A stretch of DNA of 64,000 bases from Bacteroidaceae bacterium (GTDB taxonomy: Bacteria; Bacteroidota; Bacteroidia; Bacteroidales; Bacteroidaceae): positions 97,690-161,689 of the forward strand of contig JAFTVE010000047.1 in the NCBI GenBank assembly GCA_017465905.1, written 5' to 3'. Numbering within the stretch: position 1 is the first letter of the stretch; every line of letters begins with the position of its first letter. The notes below the pieces were generated by a model that was given only the letters and a program-made list of their open reading frames with translations, was not told the origin of the DNA and made no database searches. A program made the position numbers and the translations under genes. Shown one piece after another: positions 41,702-51,404 of the stretch.

Positions 41702-41728
41702 CAGCTAAATGCAAAATTAGAAAAACGT

Positions 41729-43096
41729 ATGGCAACAAAACCCGGTATACCAAAGGGAACGCGCGACTTCTCTCCTGCCGAAATGGCGAAGCGCAACTAT
41801 ATATTCGATACTATCCGCGAGGTGTTCTACACCTTTGGCTTCCAACCCATTGAAACCCCTGCTATGGAGAACTTCTCCACGCTGATGGGCAAGTATGGCG
41901 AGGAGGGCGACAAGCTGCTGTTCAAGATTCTCAATTCGGGCGACTGCCTCAACAAGATTGACGACGATGAACTGCTTGAGCGCAATGCGCTGAAGTTTGC
42001 AGCCAAGGTGTGCGAGAAGGGTCTCCGCTACGACCTCACCGTGCCCTTTGCCCGCTACGTGGTGGCTCACCGCGACGAGTTGTCATTCCCCTTCAAGCGT
42101 TTCCAGATACAGCCCGTGTGGCGTGCCGACCGTCCGCAGAAGGGCCGCTACCGCGAGTTCTACCAGTGCGATGCCGACGTGGTGGGCAGCGACTCACTGC
42201 TCAATGAGGTGGACCTCGTGCAGATGATTGATGCCGTGTACCAGAAGTTTGGCATCCGCGTGAGCATCAAGATGAACAACCGCAAGATCCTCACCGGTAT
42301 TGCCGAGATTATCGGTCAGGCCGACAAGATTGTAGATATCACCGTAGCCATCGACAAGCTCGACAAGATAGGGCTCGACAACGTCAATGCTGAGCTGGCC
42401 GAGAAGGGCATCCCTGCCGAGGCCATCGAGACCCTGCAGCCCTTCATCCAGCTCAGTGGCGACAACCGCTCCAAGCTGGCCACCCTGCGCACCGTGCTCG
42501 CCACCAGCGAGATTGGTCTCAAGGGAGTCGACGAGATGGAATTTGTGCTCAACAGCCTTGAACATCTCGACATCAAGAACGAGGTGGAGGTAGACCTCAC
42601 CCTCGCTCGCGGACTCAACTATTACACCGGTACCATCTTCGAGGTCAAGGCACTCGACGTGCAGATTGGCAGTATCTCGGGTGGTGGCCGTTACGATAAC
42701 CTGACGGGTATCTTCGGCATGCCCGGCGTGTCGGGCGTGGGCATCTCCTTCGGTGCCGACCGCATCTATGATGTGCTCAACCAGCTTGACCTCTATCCTA
42801 AGAGCGCAGCCCGCGGCACCCAGGTGATGTTTGTCAACTTCGGCGCTGCCGAGGCCGCCTACTGCCTTCCCCTCGTGGCCAAGCTCCGCGCTGCAGGCAT
42901 CGCTGCCGAGCTCTACCCCGATAGCGTGAAGATGAAGAAGCAGATGTCCTTTGCCAACGACCACGCCATCCCCTACGTAGTGATGGTGGGCGAGAGCGAG
43001 ATGCAGAGCGGCCAGCTCTCCGTAAAGAATATGGTTACGGGCGAGCAGGGCGCAATGACGATTGAGGAGCTTGTCGCTCTTGTGGCGAAGGCTTGA
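41729..43096 (+). CDS. hisS: Histidyl-tRNA synthetase
   Basis: Starting at 41729 ([20 protein letters not shown]) the protein has 455 residues; the longer frame starts inside the promoter. Class II motifs are present: motif 1 region around [20 protein letters not shown], motif 2 [20 protein letters not shown], then the His-specific [17 protein letters not shown] (HisA-type) and motif 3 [15 protein letters not shown]. It charges tRNA-His in the cytoplasm. It is a single-gene unit followed by tandem array 5. Confidence 0.97.
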   Translation: MATKPGIPKGTRDFSPAEMAKRNYIFDTIREVFYTFGFQPIETPAMENFSTLMGKYGEEGDKLLFKILNSGDCLNKIDDDELLERNALKFAAKVCEKGLRYDLTVPFARYVVAHRDELSFPFKRFQIQPVWRADRPQKGRYREFYQCDADVVGSDSLLNEVDLVQMIDAVYQKFGIRVSIKMNNRKILTGIAEIIGQADKIVDITVAIDKLDKIGLDNVNAELAEKGIPAEAIETLQPFIQLSGDNRSKLATLRTVLATSEIGLKGVDEMEFVLNSLEHLDIKNEVEVDLTLARGLNYYTGTIFEVKALDVQIGSISGGGRYDNLTGIFGMPGVSGVGISFGADRIYDVLNQLDLYPKSAARGTQVMFVNFGAAEAAYCLPLVAKLRAAGIAAELYPDSVKMKKQMSFANDHAIPYVVMVGESEMQSGQLSVKNMVTGEQGAMTIEELVALVAKA

Positions 43097-43124
43097 ATGA
43101 AAGATTAGCCTATTATTTGCAAAC

Positions 43125-43212
43125 TTTTTCATAGGCGTGAAAAAATATCTTCACAGGTGCGAAAAACTTTTTTCATGCCTGTGAAAATTTATTTTCAAGC
43201 CTTCGAAAAATC
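43125..43212. repeat. Tandem array 5: four 22-bp palindromic copies
   Basis: Copies start at 43125, 43147, 43169 and 43191. The first has TTTTTCATAGGCGTGAAAAA and the third TTTTCATGCCTGTGAAAA: inverted TTTTCA/TGAAAA arms around a GC-rich 6-base centre. The second and fourth are looser (CTTCACAGGTGCGAAAA; TTTTCAAGCCTTCGAAAA). Lies between hisS and tex, 28 bases after the hisS stop codon. Confidence 0.88.
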
Positions 43213-43263
43213 AGCGTTGACAAAGCCGACGATTCGGATCTTAGTAGAAATTTATTGAATACG

Positions 43264-45384
43264 ATGAATAAATATATCTCCCAAACCCTTAACCTCTCTG
43301 AGCAGGCAGTGGCCAATACGCTGAAGCTGCTCTCAGAGGGCGCTACCATTCCTTTTATCAGTCGCTACCGCAAGGAGGCGACGGGCGGCCTTGATGAGGT
43401 GCAGATTGCTGCCATTGACACGGCACACAAGAAGTTGGTAGAGTTGGATAAGCGCAAAGAGACTATCCTCGCCACCATCGAGGAGCAGGGTAAGCTCTCC
43501 GATGAATTGCGCTCACGCATCACACGTTGCATGGATGCTACAGAGCTGGAGGACATCTACTTGCCCTATAAACCCAAGCGCCGCACCCGTGCCGAGGTGG
43601 CACGTAGCAAAGGACTGGAGCCCCTGGCCAAGATGCTGATGGCGCAGAACTCCAACGGTGTGGAGTCCATGGCCATGCGCTTCGTCAAGGGTGAGGTGAA
43701 GGATGTGGATGAGGCGCTGCAGGGTGCCCGCGACATCATCGCCGAGTGGGTGAATGAGAGCGAACGCTCAAGGAACACCGTGCGCAACATCTTTGCCCGC
43801 GAGGCTCGCATCACCTCCAAGGTGATAGCCGGCAAGGAGACCGAGGGCGACAAGTACCGCGACTATTTTGACTGGAGCGAACCGCTCTCGCGCTGCTCGT
43901 CGCACCGCATGCTGGCCATACGCCGTGGCGAGAATGAGGGTTTCCTGCGTGTGAGCATTGCTCTGGCCGATGATACTGTGGCTGTGGAACGCCTTGAACG
44001 CCAGTTTGTGCGCTCGCAAGGCGAGTGCGCCGAGCAGATTGCTGTGGCCGTGCGCGACGGATACAAGCGCCTGCTGCGCCCCTCCATCGAGACCGAGTTT
44101 GCCAACGGTTCCAAGGAGAAGGCCGATGAGGAGGCCATCCGCGTATTTGCCGCCAACCTCAAACAGTTGCTCCTGGCACCGCCCCTCGGACAGAAGCGCG
44201 TGCTGGCCATCGACCCCGGCTATCGCACAGGGTGCAAGGTGGTATGCCTCGATGCGCAGGGTAATTTGCTTCACAATGGGACCATCTTTCCTCATCCTCC
44301 CAAGTCGGACTATACCGGTGCAAGTCGCAAGCTGACACGCTTGGTGGAGCAATACAAGATAGAGGCCATATCGATAGGCAACGGTACGGCCAGCCGCGAG
44401 ACGGAGCAGTTTGTCACCTCGCAGCGATACGACCGCCCCCTGCAGGTGTTCGTAGTGAGCGAGGACGGGGCCTCCATCTACTCGGCCTCGAAGGTGGCCC
44501 GAGATGAGTTTCCCGACTATGATGTCACCGTGCGCGGAGCCGTCTCCATCGGTCGCCGACTGATGGACCCCTTGGCTGAACTCGTAAAGATTGATCCCAA
44601 ATCCATCGGGGTGGGGCAGTACCAGTACGATGTGAACCAGAATGAACTGAAATCGTCGCTCGACCGCACCGTGGAGCACTGCGTCAACTCGGTGGGGGTG
44701 AACGTCAACACCGCCAGCAAGCACCTGCTCACCTATGTGTCGGGGCTCAATGCCACGCTGGCACAGAATATCGTCGACTATCGTGCTGAGCATGGGGCCT
44801 TTGCCTCGCGCAGCGAGCTGAAGCGCGTGCCGCGCATGGGCGAGAAGAGCTTCGAGCAGTCGGCAGGCTTCCTCCGCATCCCCGATGCCAAGACCCCGCT
44901 CGATAACTCTGCCGTGCATCCCGAGCGCTACCGCCTTGTGGAGCAGATGGCCAAAGACCTGGGCTGCTCGGTGGGCGAACTGATTGCCAAGGCGGAACAG
45001 CGTGCCAAGATTGACATAAACCGCTATGTGAGTGGCGATGTGGGTCTGCCCACGCTACACGATATCATGAGCGAACTGGAGAAGCCCGGCCGTGATCCAC
45101 GCCAAGCTATCAAGGTGTGGAGCTTCGATGAGCGCATCCGCACGATAGATGATGTGAAAGCAGGGATGGTGCTCCCCGGCATCGTCACCAACGTCACCAA
45201 CTTTGGCTGCTTCGTGGATATAGGCATCAAGGAGAACGGCTTGGTGCATGTGTCGCAACTGGCCGACCGCTATATTAGTGACCCAACTACTATTGTCTCG
45301 GTGCACCAGCATGTTACCGTGCGTGTGCTGGAGGTGGACTATTCACGCAAACGTATCAGCTTGTCGATGAAAGATGTTTTATAA
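43264..45384 (+). CDS. tex: Tex-family RNA-binding transcription accessory protein
   Basis: The ATG at 43264 gives 706 residues (MNKYISQTLNLSEQAVANTL); an in-frame TTG at 43255 is less likely. Domains in order: N-terminal helical Tex domain (about 1-190), YqgF/RNase H-like domain (VLAIDPGYRTGCKVVCLDAQ near 320), helix-hairpin-helix region (VNTASKHLLTYVSGLNATLA to VPRMGEKSFEQSAGFLRI, about 480-545) and C-terminal S1 domain (PGIVTNVTNFGCFVDIGIKE). Tex binds RNA and affects transcription. Length is about 70 residues below the usual 770-780 but all domains are seen. Confidence 0.95.
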   Translation: MNKYISQTLNLSEQAVANTLKLLSEGATIPFISRYRKEATGGLDEVQIAAIDTAHKKLVELDKRKETILATIEEQGKLSDELRSRITRCMDATELEDIYLPYKPKRRTRAEVARSKGLEPLAKMLMAQNSNGVESMAMRFVKGEVKDVDEALQGARDIIAEWVNESERSRNTVRNIFAREARITSKVIAGKETEGDKYRDYFDWSEPLSRCSSHRMLAIRRGENEGFLRVSIALADDTVAVERLERQFVRSQGECAEQIAVAVRDGYKRLLRPSIETEFANGSKEKADEEAIRVFAANLKQLLLAPPLGQKRVLAIDPGYRTGCKVVCLDAQGNLLHNGTIFPHPPKSDYTGASRKLTRLVEQYKIEAISIGNGTASRETEQFVTSQRYDRPLQVFVVSEDGASIYSASKVARDEFPDYDVTVRGAVSIGRRLMDPLAELVKIDPKSIGVGQYQYDVNQNELKSSLDRTVEHCVNSVGVNVNTASKHLLTYVSGLNATLAQNIVDYRAEHGAFASRSELKRVPRMGEKSFEQSAGFLRIPDAKTPLDNSAVHPERYRLVEQMAKDLGCSVGELIAKAEQRAKIDINRYVSGDVGLPTLHDIMSELEKPGRDPRQAIKVWSFDERIRTIDDVKAGMVLPGIVTNVTNFGCFVDIGIKENGLVHVSQLADRYISDPTTIVSVHQHVTVRVLEVDYSRKRISLSMKDVL

Positions 45385-45475
45385 CATGTTTTTCGGCGGT
45401 TCTGAAATCGGTGATTCTGTTTTTTCTTTGTAAAGAAGAAAAAAAAACGATTTTTTATTTTCGTTCCACGATTTT

Positions 45476-45499
45476 TGTATACCTTTACGCTCGTATACA
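45476..45499. promoter_or_regulatory. GTATAC inverted repeat upstream of the third SusC operon
   Basis: TGTATAC (45476-45482) and GTATACA (45493-45499), 10 bases apart, form a perfect inverted repeat in the promoter region, about 80 bases before the SusC start. TACCTTTA at 45479-45486 resembles a minus-7 box lying within the repeat, so a bound regulator could block or guide transcription. Confidence 0.45.
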
Positions 45500-45579
45500 T
45501 CTTTTTAGTGAAATGGGCATTGTAACGTTTCTATTAAAATGATGTGTGGCGTGAAAAACGAACTTTATTAACTTTAAAA

Positions 45580-48500
45580 ATGTATACAAGTATGGAATTA
45601 AAACGAATCCTTCAAAGGGCAAGCATGCTGCTTATGTTTGGCATGGTTGGCCTTTTTGCGTATGCTCAGAAGTCATTCACTTGTACCGTTGTCGATGAGT
45701 TTGGCGAACCGATGATTGGTGTGAGTGCGTTGGTTAAAGGCACTACGAGTGGCGAGATTAGTGATATGGACGGAATCATCCGTTTCCAGAGTCTCAAGTC
45801 AACGGATGTGCTGGAGATTTCGTACGTAGGCTTTGCTACACAGGAGGTTAAGGTTGGCAACAGAACCACAGTTAAGGTGGTGATGAAGGAAGACTCTGAA
45901 GCTCTGGACGAAGTGGTAGTAGTAGGTTATGGTACGATGAAGAAGAACGACCTTACTGGTTCTGTGGCCTCAATTGGAACAGACAAGCTGGTTGCTAAAG
46001 GTGCTCCTTCGGTGATGGAGAATCTTCAGGGAGCTGTTGCAGGTGTAAGTATTACACAGTCTTCGGGTCGTATCAATGATGATTTCAACATTGAGATTCG
46101 TGGTAAGTCCTCTCATAATCCTAATATGCAACCTTTGTATGTTGTGGACGGTGTTATCTGTGATGATATTGCTTTCTTGAATCAGCAGGACATTGAGCGC
46201 ATCGACATCTTGAAGGATGCATCTTCTACTGCAATCTACGGTTCACGTGCTACGGCAGGTGTTGTAATGGTGACAACCAAGAGTGGTGCACTTGTAGGTG
46301 AGAAGGTGAAGGGTACGAAATCAAATATCTCTTACGATGGCTACTATGGTGTGACCAATACAGCCCGTATGCCGGACTTTATGGATGGTCAGGAATTCTA
46401 TAACTATCGTTTCCTGAAGTTCCTCTCCTATGCAGAAGGTGGTGCTGCTACTGCACAGAGCGGCCGTCCCGCATATCAGATGGGTGCATATAACCAGATG
46501 GCTTTGCTGAACTCTACTACAGGCAACTATCGCTTGAAAGAGTTGTTGGCCAACAATGACACCTATGATTGGCCCTCTTTGGTAACACAATCGGGTAGAC
46601 AGCAGAACCATTATCTTGCCGTAAGCGGAAACTCAGAGAAGATGAAGTATCACATGGGCTTAGGCTTCGAAGATAACGTTGGTATCTACGAAGGTGATAG
46701 TCAGACGAAGGTGAGCTTCAAGGGTAGCGTCGAGGCTAATATCAATAAGTATGTGACTGGTGGTTTCTCTTTCAATCTGGCGAAGATGGACCGTAGCTAT
46801 GCCAATGACGTAGCCGTACAGAACGCTTATCGTATGAACCCCTTCATGCAACCTTACGATGCTGACGGTAATATTAACCGCAAGCCTGGTAACTATGAAG
46901 CTATGGGTTCGGACAATGGCTATCAGTTCTCTGATCAGCCCAGCCCTTTCCTTTATATCGACAACCAGACTCGTATGCGTGAGAGATGGCGTATGTTGGG
47001 TAATGCTTATATCCAAATCAAGCCGGTGAAGGGCTTGAATATCAAGAGTACCTTCTCGCCCAACTTCTCTTATACTCGTTTGGGACAGTTCGATGGTATT
47101 TTGCCAGAGGATGATGACTTCACCACCAACAAAGCACAGAAGACCGACTCACGTGCCTTTGACTGGACATGGGACAATATTATCAACTACAACACTACGA
47201 TTGCCGAAAAGCATGCTATTGACTTGATGGGATTGGCTTCGTTGACAGCTTCTAACTCGGAGAGAGATTATTTGCTTTATAATGGTGTACTTGATGGTAC
47301 TGATTGGTGGAACATGGGAACAGGCACCTATAATGCTGAGGAATCGACCAACAGCTATAGCGAGAAGAGTATGATATCATACGCATTGCGTGCCAACTAC
47401 TCGTATGCTGGCAAGTACATGTTGACTGGAACAATTCGCTGGGACGGCTCTTCAAAGTTCGCCGATGGTTATCGTTGGGGTAGCTTCCCCTCATTGGCTG
47501 CTGCATGGCGTATCTCTGAGGAGTCTTGGATGAAGCGCGAATGGCTCAGTAACTTGAAGTTGCGTGTAAGCTATGGTATGACTGGTAACAATACTCCGAT
47601 TGGCAACTATGACACTCAGCAGACTGTAGGTGGCCCTATCTATTATCCGTTCGGCTCGGTATATGCATCGGGCTTCTTCCCCAGTGGTGTGGTTGATACG
47701 GAGTTGAGTTGGGAGTCTTCTCGTGAGGTCAACTTGGGTCTTGACTTTGGCTTCTTCAATAACCGTATTACGGGTAATGTCGAATTGTACAACAAGAATT
47801 CATACGACTTGTTGTTTGATGTGGAGTTGCCGTTGGAGGCTGGTACAGACTCTAAAGGAAACTTGAAGACCATGTCTACAAACGTGGGCAAGGTGAATAA
47901 TAAGGGTCTTGAAATTCAGTTGACCACCGTGAATGTGGCTACCAAGGATTGGTATTGGGAAACTAGCTTCTCATTCTCTCGCAATATTAACACCTTGCTT
48001 GAGATTAATGGCTTGGGTGAGGACCTCCCAAGTTCAAGTCTCTTCATCAATAAACCCATCAACAATATCTACAACTATGATTGGGTAGGTATCGTAAGTG
48101 ACAAGGATATGGTAGTGCCTGACAATGAAATCGCGAAACTGAAGGGCTTGACTCCTGGTACAACCATGAAGGAGTATGAATACTACTATACCTGCTATGG
48201 CTGGACAGAGGGTCAGGTTATCATTGATGATGTGGACGGAAACGGTTCTATCGATGATAATGACAAGAAAGTGTTCGGTGCCGACCCGAAGTGGGTGGCC
48301 AGCTTCAATACTTCGTTAGGCTACAAGGGCTGGGACTTCTCGGCTTCACTCTATGCTAAGGTAGGTTATCATGTAAACTCGACCTTCTATCAAGAGTATA
48401 CGAACTTTAGCGACCGTGGTCGTTCTAAACTGAATGTCGACTACTACATTCCTGCAGGAACATTGATTGATTGCGATGGGGTTAATGCCGATGGTACCTA

Positions 48501-48843
48501 TATCAACCCCGTATATCAAGCAACCACACACTATGGTAACTATCCTTTCCCCAATAATGGTGGTGCCAATGCTGGTGTGGGCGACAGCCATTGGACTGGC
48601 GCAGCCAACAAGTTGGCCAATGTTTCTTACCTGAAGGTGAAGAATATGACCTTGGGTTATACACTTCCTAAGAATGCTTTGAAGAAGATTGGCGCAGAGC
48701 GAGTTCGTCTCTACTTGACCGTAACCAATCCGTTCGTATTTACCAATTACCGTGGTTTCGACCCCGAATGGGCTGCTGCCTCAGGCAAGTATGATGGCCC
48801 CAGCACAATCTCTTGGCAGTTGGGCGCAAACCTTAAGTTCTAA
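45580..48843 (+). CDS. SusC/RagA-family TonB-dependent outer-membrane receptor
   Basis: The start is set at the ATG on 45580 (MYTSMELKRILQRASMLLMF); the ATG at 45592 is equally possible and the GTG at 45544 is unlikely. The protein of 1087 residues has a signal peptide, a carboxypeptidase-regulatory-like domain (DEFGEPMIGVSALVKGTTSG), the TonB-box-like EALDEVVVVGYGTMKK, a plug with NMQPLYVVDGVICDD and YGSRATAGVVMVTTKSG, and a barrel ending GANLKF. It is more like glycan-type SusC proteins than the two receptors in the first 10 kb. SusD follows after 20 bases. Confidence 0.96.
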   Translation: MYTSMELKRILQRASMLLMFGMVGLFAYAQKSFTCTVVDEFGEPMIGVSALVKGTTSGEISDMDGIIRFQSLKSTDVLEISYVGFATQEVKVGNRTTVKVVMKEDSEALDEVVVVGYGTMKKNDLTGSVASIGTDKLVAKGAPSVMENLQGAVAGVSITQSSGRINDDFNIEIRGKSSHNPNMQPLYVVDGVICDDIAFLNQQDIERIDILKDASSTAIYGSRATAGVVMVTTKSGALVGEKVKGTKSNISYDGYYGVTNTARMPDFMDGQEFYNYRFLKFLSYAEGGAATAQSGRPAYQMGAYNQMALLNSTTGNYRLKELLANNDTYDWPSLVTQSGRQQNHYLAVSGNSEKMKYHMGLGFEDNVGIYEGDSQTKVSFKGSVEANINKYVTGGFSFNLAKMDRSYANDVAVQNAYRMNPFMQPYDADGNINRKPGNYEAMGSDNGYQFSDQPSPFLYIDNQTRMRERWRMLGNAYIQIKPVKGLNIKSTFSPNFSYTRLGQFDGILPEDDDFTTNKAQKTDSRAFDWTWDNIINYNTTIAEKHAIDLMGLASLTASNSERDYLLYNGVLDGTDWWNMGTGTYNAEESTNSYSEKSMISYALRANYSYAGKYMLTGTIRWDGSSKFADGYRWGSFPSLAAAWRISEESWMKREWLSNLKLRVSYGMTGNNTPIGNYDTQQTVGGPIYYPFGSVYASGFFPSGVVDTELSWESSREVNLGLDFGFFNNRITGNVELYNKNSYDLLFDVELPLEAGTDSKGNLKTMSTNVGKVNNKGLEIQLTTVNVATKDWYWETSFSFSRNINTLLEINGLGEDLPSSSLFINKPINNIYNYDWVGIVSDKDMVVPDNEIAKLKGLTPGTTMKEYEYYYTCYGWTEGQVIIDDVDGNGSIDDNDKKVFGADPKWVASFNTSLGYKGWDFSASLYAKVGYHVNSTFYQEYTNFSDRGRSKLNVDYYIPAGTLIDCDGVNADGTYINPVYQATTHYGNYPFPNNGGANAGVGDSHWTGAANKLANVSYLKVKNMTLGYTLPKNALKKIGAERVRLYLTVTNPFVFTNYRGFDPEWAAASGKYDGPSTISWQLGANLKF

Positions 48844-48863
48844 TCATTTAATACTATACGACA

Positions 48864-50687
48864 ATGAAAAAGACAATCTATATATCCGCATTGATGCTGA
48901 TGGCTGTATGCCTTTTCAGTAGTTGTGAAGATTTTCTGGAGGCTGACAACAAGAGTGCTGGTGGTCAGACTGCCGCTGATTATTTCAAGACCGAAGAGGG
49001 CTTGGCAGCATTTAGAGTGAATGCTTACTATTCATTGCAGAACATGTCAACATGGACAGACATCTATACAGATGGTACGGACCTCTATGTTCCTAGCCGT
49101 GGTAAAACCCCAACTGCATTCCAATATCAGACTGTTACTGCTGAAACTGGTGACGTGAAGAATTTGTTTGCAGCTTGCTTCCAGGTTATCAATAATGCCA
49201 ATGGCTTGCTTTTCTATGGAGGTGATAAGTATGCTGCTGATGCCAAGTTCTTGCGTGCTTATGGCTACTACATGTTGACTCAACACTTCGGCTCTGTGTA
49301 TTATTCAACTGAATACATCAACAACGCTAATCGTGAGTACCCTCGTACCGACTTGAAGACGATTTATGACAATACAATTGCTGACTTGCAATCTATTGTT
49401 GATGATGCTAATGTTGCTGAGATTACTCATGATGGCACCGTCAATCGTCGCGCAGCTGCCGCTTTGTTGGCCAAGGTTGCTTTGGCTGCAGGCTGGGATT
49501 TGCAGACCACATTGGGTGATGAGGCTAAAGGTACATTTACGAAGGGTGATGACTTGAGCTATTTTACATTGGCTGCAAGTGCGGCTGAGACTGCTATTAA
49601 GGATATTGCTTTGACTCAGAGCTTCGAGGAGAAGTGGTCTGCAGCCAATGAAGACACCAATCCCGAAACATTCTTTGCAGTGCAATATGACCGTGCTGGC
49701 TATCCTGGCGATGTGAATACTGGTGGTCATGGCCTTCAGAATGATTGGGGCTCTTACTACGGTGCTCAAGATGCCAATGGTTTGAAGGTAAGTAGCTCAG
49801 TGAAGGTGCCTTCATATAAGTCTTTGTTCCTTTGGGGCAAAGGTGATGAACGTTATGCTGCTACTTATATGACAACTTTCTATAACTATGATGGCAAGAG
49901 TGAGAATTGGCCTGCAACAGGATACTATGCTTACTATAGCAGCAGCAACCGTGATGCGCTCCCCATTGCACTTTATTATGCACCTTATTATGTAACAAAG
50001 TCAGAGTTTGAATCATATCTTAAGGCTAATAAAGAACGTTTTGCTCAGGGTGAGTATACGAATGCTCCCAAGGCATACTTGATGGCCGGTACCGTATTGA
50101 AGTATGAGTTCAATGCTGATGGCTCTTACAAGTCACCCTCATCACTTGCCTATACTGACTTGACATTGGCTAACGAGCTTAACTTCACTCCTTGTGTGAA
50201 GAAGTGGGATGACCCGCAGACAATCTTCTCACCGGGTAACGTTTCTAACTGTTATCGCGACATTGTGTTGCTCCATGCTAGTGATATCTATCTCGTAGCT
50301 GCGGAGGCTTATTATATGGCTGGTGACAAGACCAATTTCTGGAATAAGCTCAATGCGGTACGTACTCGTGCCAAGGCTCCGGCTTTGAATGCGATCGGTG
50401 ACTATGATGTAGACTACACAGCGGCTTCTGCTGCCAATGAGGATGTCCAGTACATCGACCTTATTCTGGATGAGCGCGCTCGCGAGCTCTATGCTGAGAA
50501 TCAGCGTTGGGCCGACCTTCGTCGTACTCGTCAGCTGATTCGTTACAACATCGCATACAACTCTTATATTGATGCGTTGGAGAATATGCAGAATGCACGC
50601 GGCGAAACTCGTTGGTATCGCCCCATACCTTCTGCAGAGATGGGCTCTAATACCGCTGAAGGTCTGGTACAGAACCCTGGTTATTAA
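48864..50687 (+). CDS. SusD/RagB-family outer-membrane lipoprotein
   Basis: The 607-residue protein has a lipoprotein signal ending LFSSC (Cys20) followed by EDFLEADNKSAGGQ, the usual SusD N-terminus. The middle has TPR-like helices (KFLRAYGYYMLTQHFGSVYY) and the C-terminus the typical IDLILDERARELYAENQRWA, then DLRRTRQLI. It should pair with the SusC at 45580-48843. It is longer than average for the family (500-550), with extra loops likely forming the ligand pocket. A small lipoprotein gene follows 30 bases on. Confidence 0.95.
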   Translation: MKKTIYISALMLMAVCLFSSCEDFLEADNKSAGGQTAADYFKTEEGLAAFRVNAYYSLQNMSTWTDIYTDGTDLYVPSRGKTPTAFQYQTVTAETGDVKNLFAACFQVINNANGLLFYGGDKYAADAKFLRAYGYYMLTQHFGSVYYSTEYINNANREYPRTDLKTIYDNTIADLQSIVDDANVAEITHDGTVNRRAAAALLAKVALAAGWDLQTTLGDEAKGTFTKGDDLSYFTLAASAAETAIKDIALTQSFEEKWSAANEDTNPETFFAVQYDRAGYPGDVNTGGHGLQNDWGSYYGAQDANGLKVSSSVKVPSYKSLFLWGKGDERYAATYMTTFYNYDGKSENWPATGYYAYYSSSNRDALPIALYYAPYYVTKSEFESYLKANKERFAQGEYTNAPKAYLMAGTVLKYEFNADGSYKSPSSLAYTDLTLANELNFTPCVKKWDDPQTIFSPGNVSNCYRDIVLLHASDIYLVAAEAYYMAGDKTNFWNKLNAVRTRAKAPALNAIGDYDVDYTAASAANEDVQYIDLILDERARELYAENQRWADLRRTRQLIRYNIAYNSYIDALENMQNARGETRWYRPIPSAEMGSNTAEGLVQNPGY

Positions 50688-50717
50688 TATATGTATAATA
50701 TATAAAGGTATATGACA

Positions 50718-51185
50718 ATGAAAAAGATTTTATATAGCGCATGTATGATACTTGCTGTATGTGCAGCTTTTGTATCATGCCAGAAAGATGTGGTAACAGG
50801 TCATAATCCAGCAGATAACCTTTATCCTCAGAAGGATGTGGTAGGTGTTTATGAAGGACAATGGTGTAGAACTTTAGATGGCGTGACTGACACGATTGAT
50901 GGTTCTTTGACGTTGGTGGCTGTTGATACTGCTGCTTTCCAAGTTGAAGTTTCTGTCTTGTGTGAAAGTATTTCCTTGACTGGAACTAGTGTGGCAAATA
51001 TAGCTCAAGAAGGATCGCATGGTTATGTTTTCTACAACATGTCTTCCTCCAATGGTCTGGGTGCCGATAATTTCCGTGGCCGTGTGCAAGATGATGTGGC
51101 AACCATTGATTTTAAGAAGTCTATGCGAGCTGGTCGCTTTGAGAAGATATTTTCTTTCCACTTTTCGGGCATAAAGGCTGAATGA
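50718..51185 (+). CDS. Small lipoprotein of the third SusC/SusD operon
   Basis: The 155-residue product (start at the ATG on 50718; one at 50712 is possible) has a lipoprotein signal ending AAFVSC, then about 130 residues of beta-rich sequence (VVGVYEGQWCRTLDGVTDTI; FQVEVSVLCESISLTGTSVA). It looks like a small calycin-like or lipocalin-like barrel as seen in other Bacteroidales lipoproteins, but I do not recognise a named family. Position behind susD suggests help in substrate binding. A MITE-like element follows directly. Confidence 0.7.
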   Translation: MKKILYSACMILAVCAAFVSCQKDVVTGHNPADNLYPQKDVVGVYEGQWCRTLDGVTDTIDGSLTLVAVDTAAFQVEVSVLCESISLTGTSVANIAQEGSHGYVFYNMSSSNGLGADNFRGRVQDDVATIDFKKSMRAGRFEKIFSFHFSGIKAE

Positions 51186-51200
51186 TTTTGTAAGTATAGT

Positions 51201-51350
51201 GAGGGCGTGTCAAAGTAGATTTATTCTATCATTTTGTCATTTCGACAGAGCGAGGCGACGAGAAATCTCTAATGCTGAGGCCGAGATCCCTCCCTTTGGC
51301 TCGGGATGACATTACACTTTGACAATTGGCTTCTATTTTGACACACCCTC
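51201..51350. mobile_element. 150-bp MITE-like element, copy 2
   Basis: Ends GAGGGCGTGTCAAAGTA and TATTTTGACACACCCTC are imperfect inverted repeats. It aligns end to end without gaps to 28580-28729, with identical interior blocks (ATTTTGTCATTTCGACAGAG; CGACGAGAAATCTC). It separates the small lipoprotein gene from the next secreted-protein gene. Confidence 0.78.
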
Positions 51351-51404
51351 TTAAAAAGAGTTTTTTATTATAATTTTTAGTATTAACAATTTAAATGTAA
51401 TGTT

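Noticed and set aside
43768-44919. 383-codon open frame opposite tex, and a similar one opposite hisS (42194-43132)
   Set aside because: Both are antisense shadows of clearly recognisable genes.
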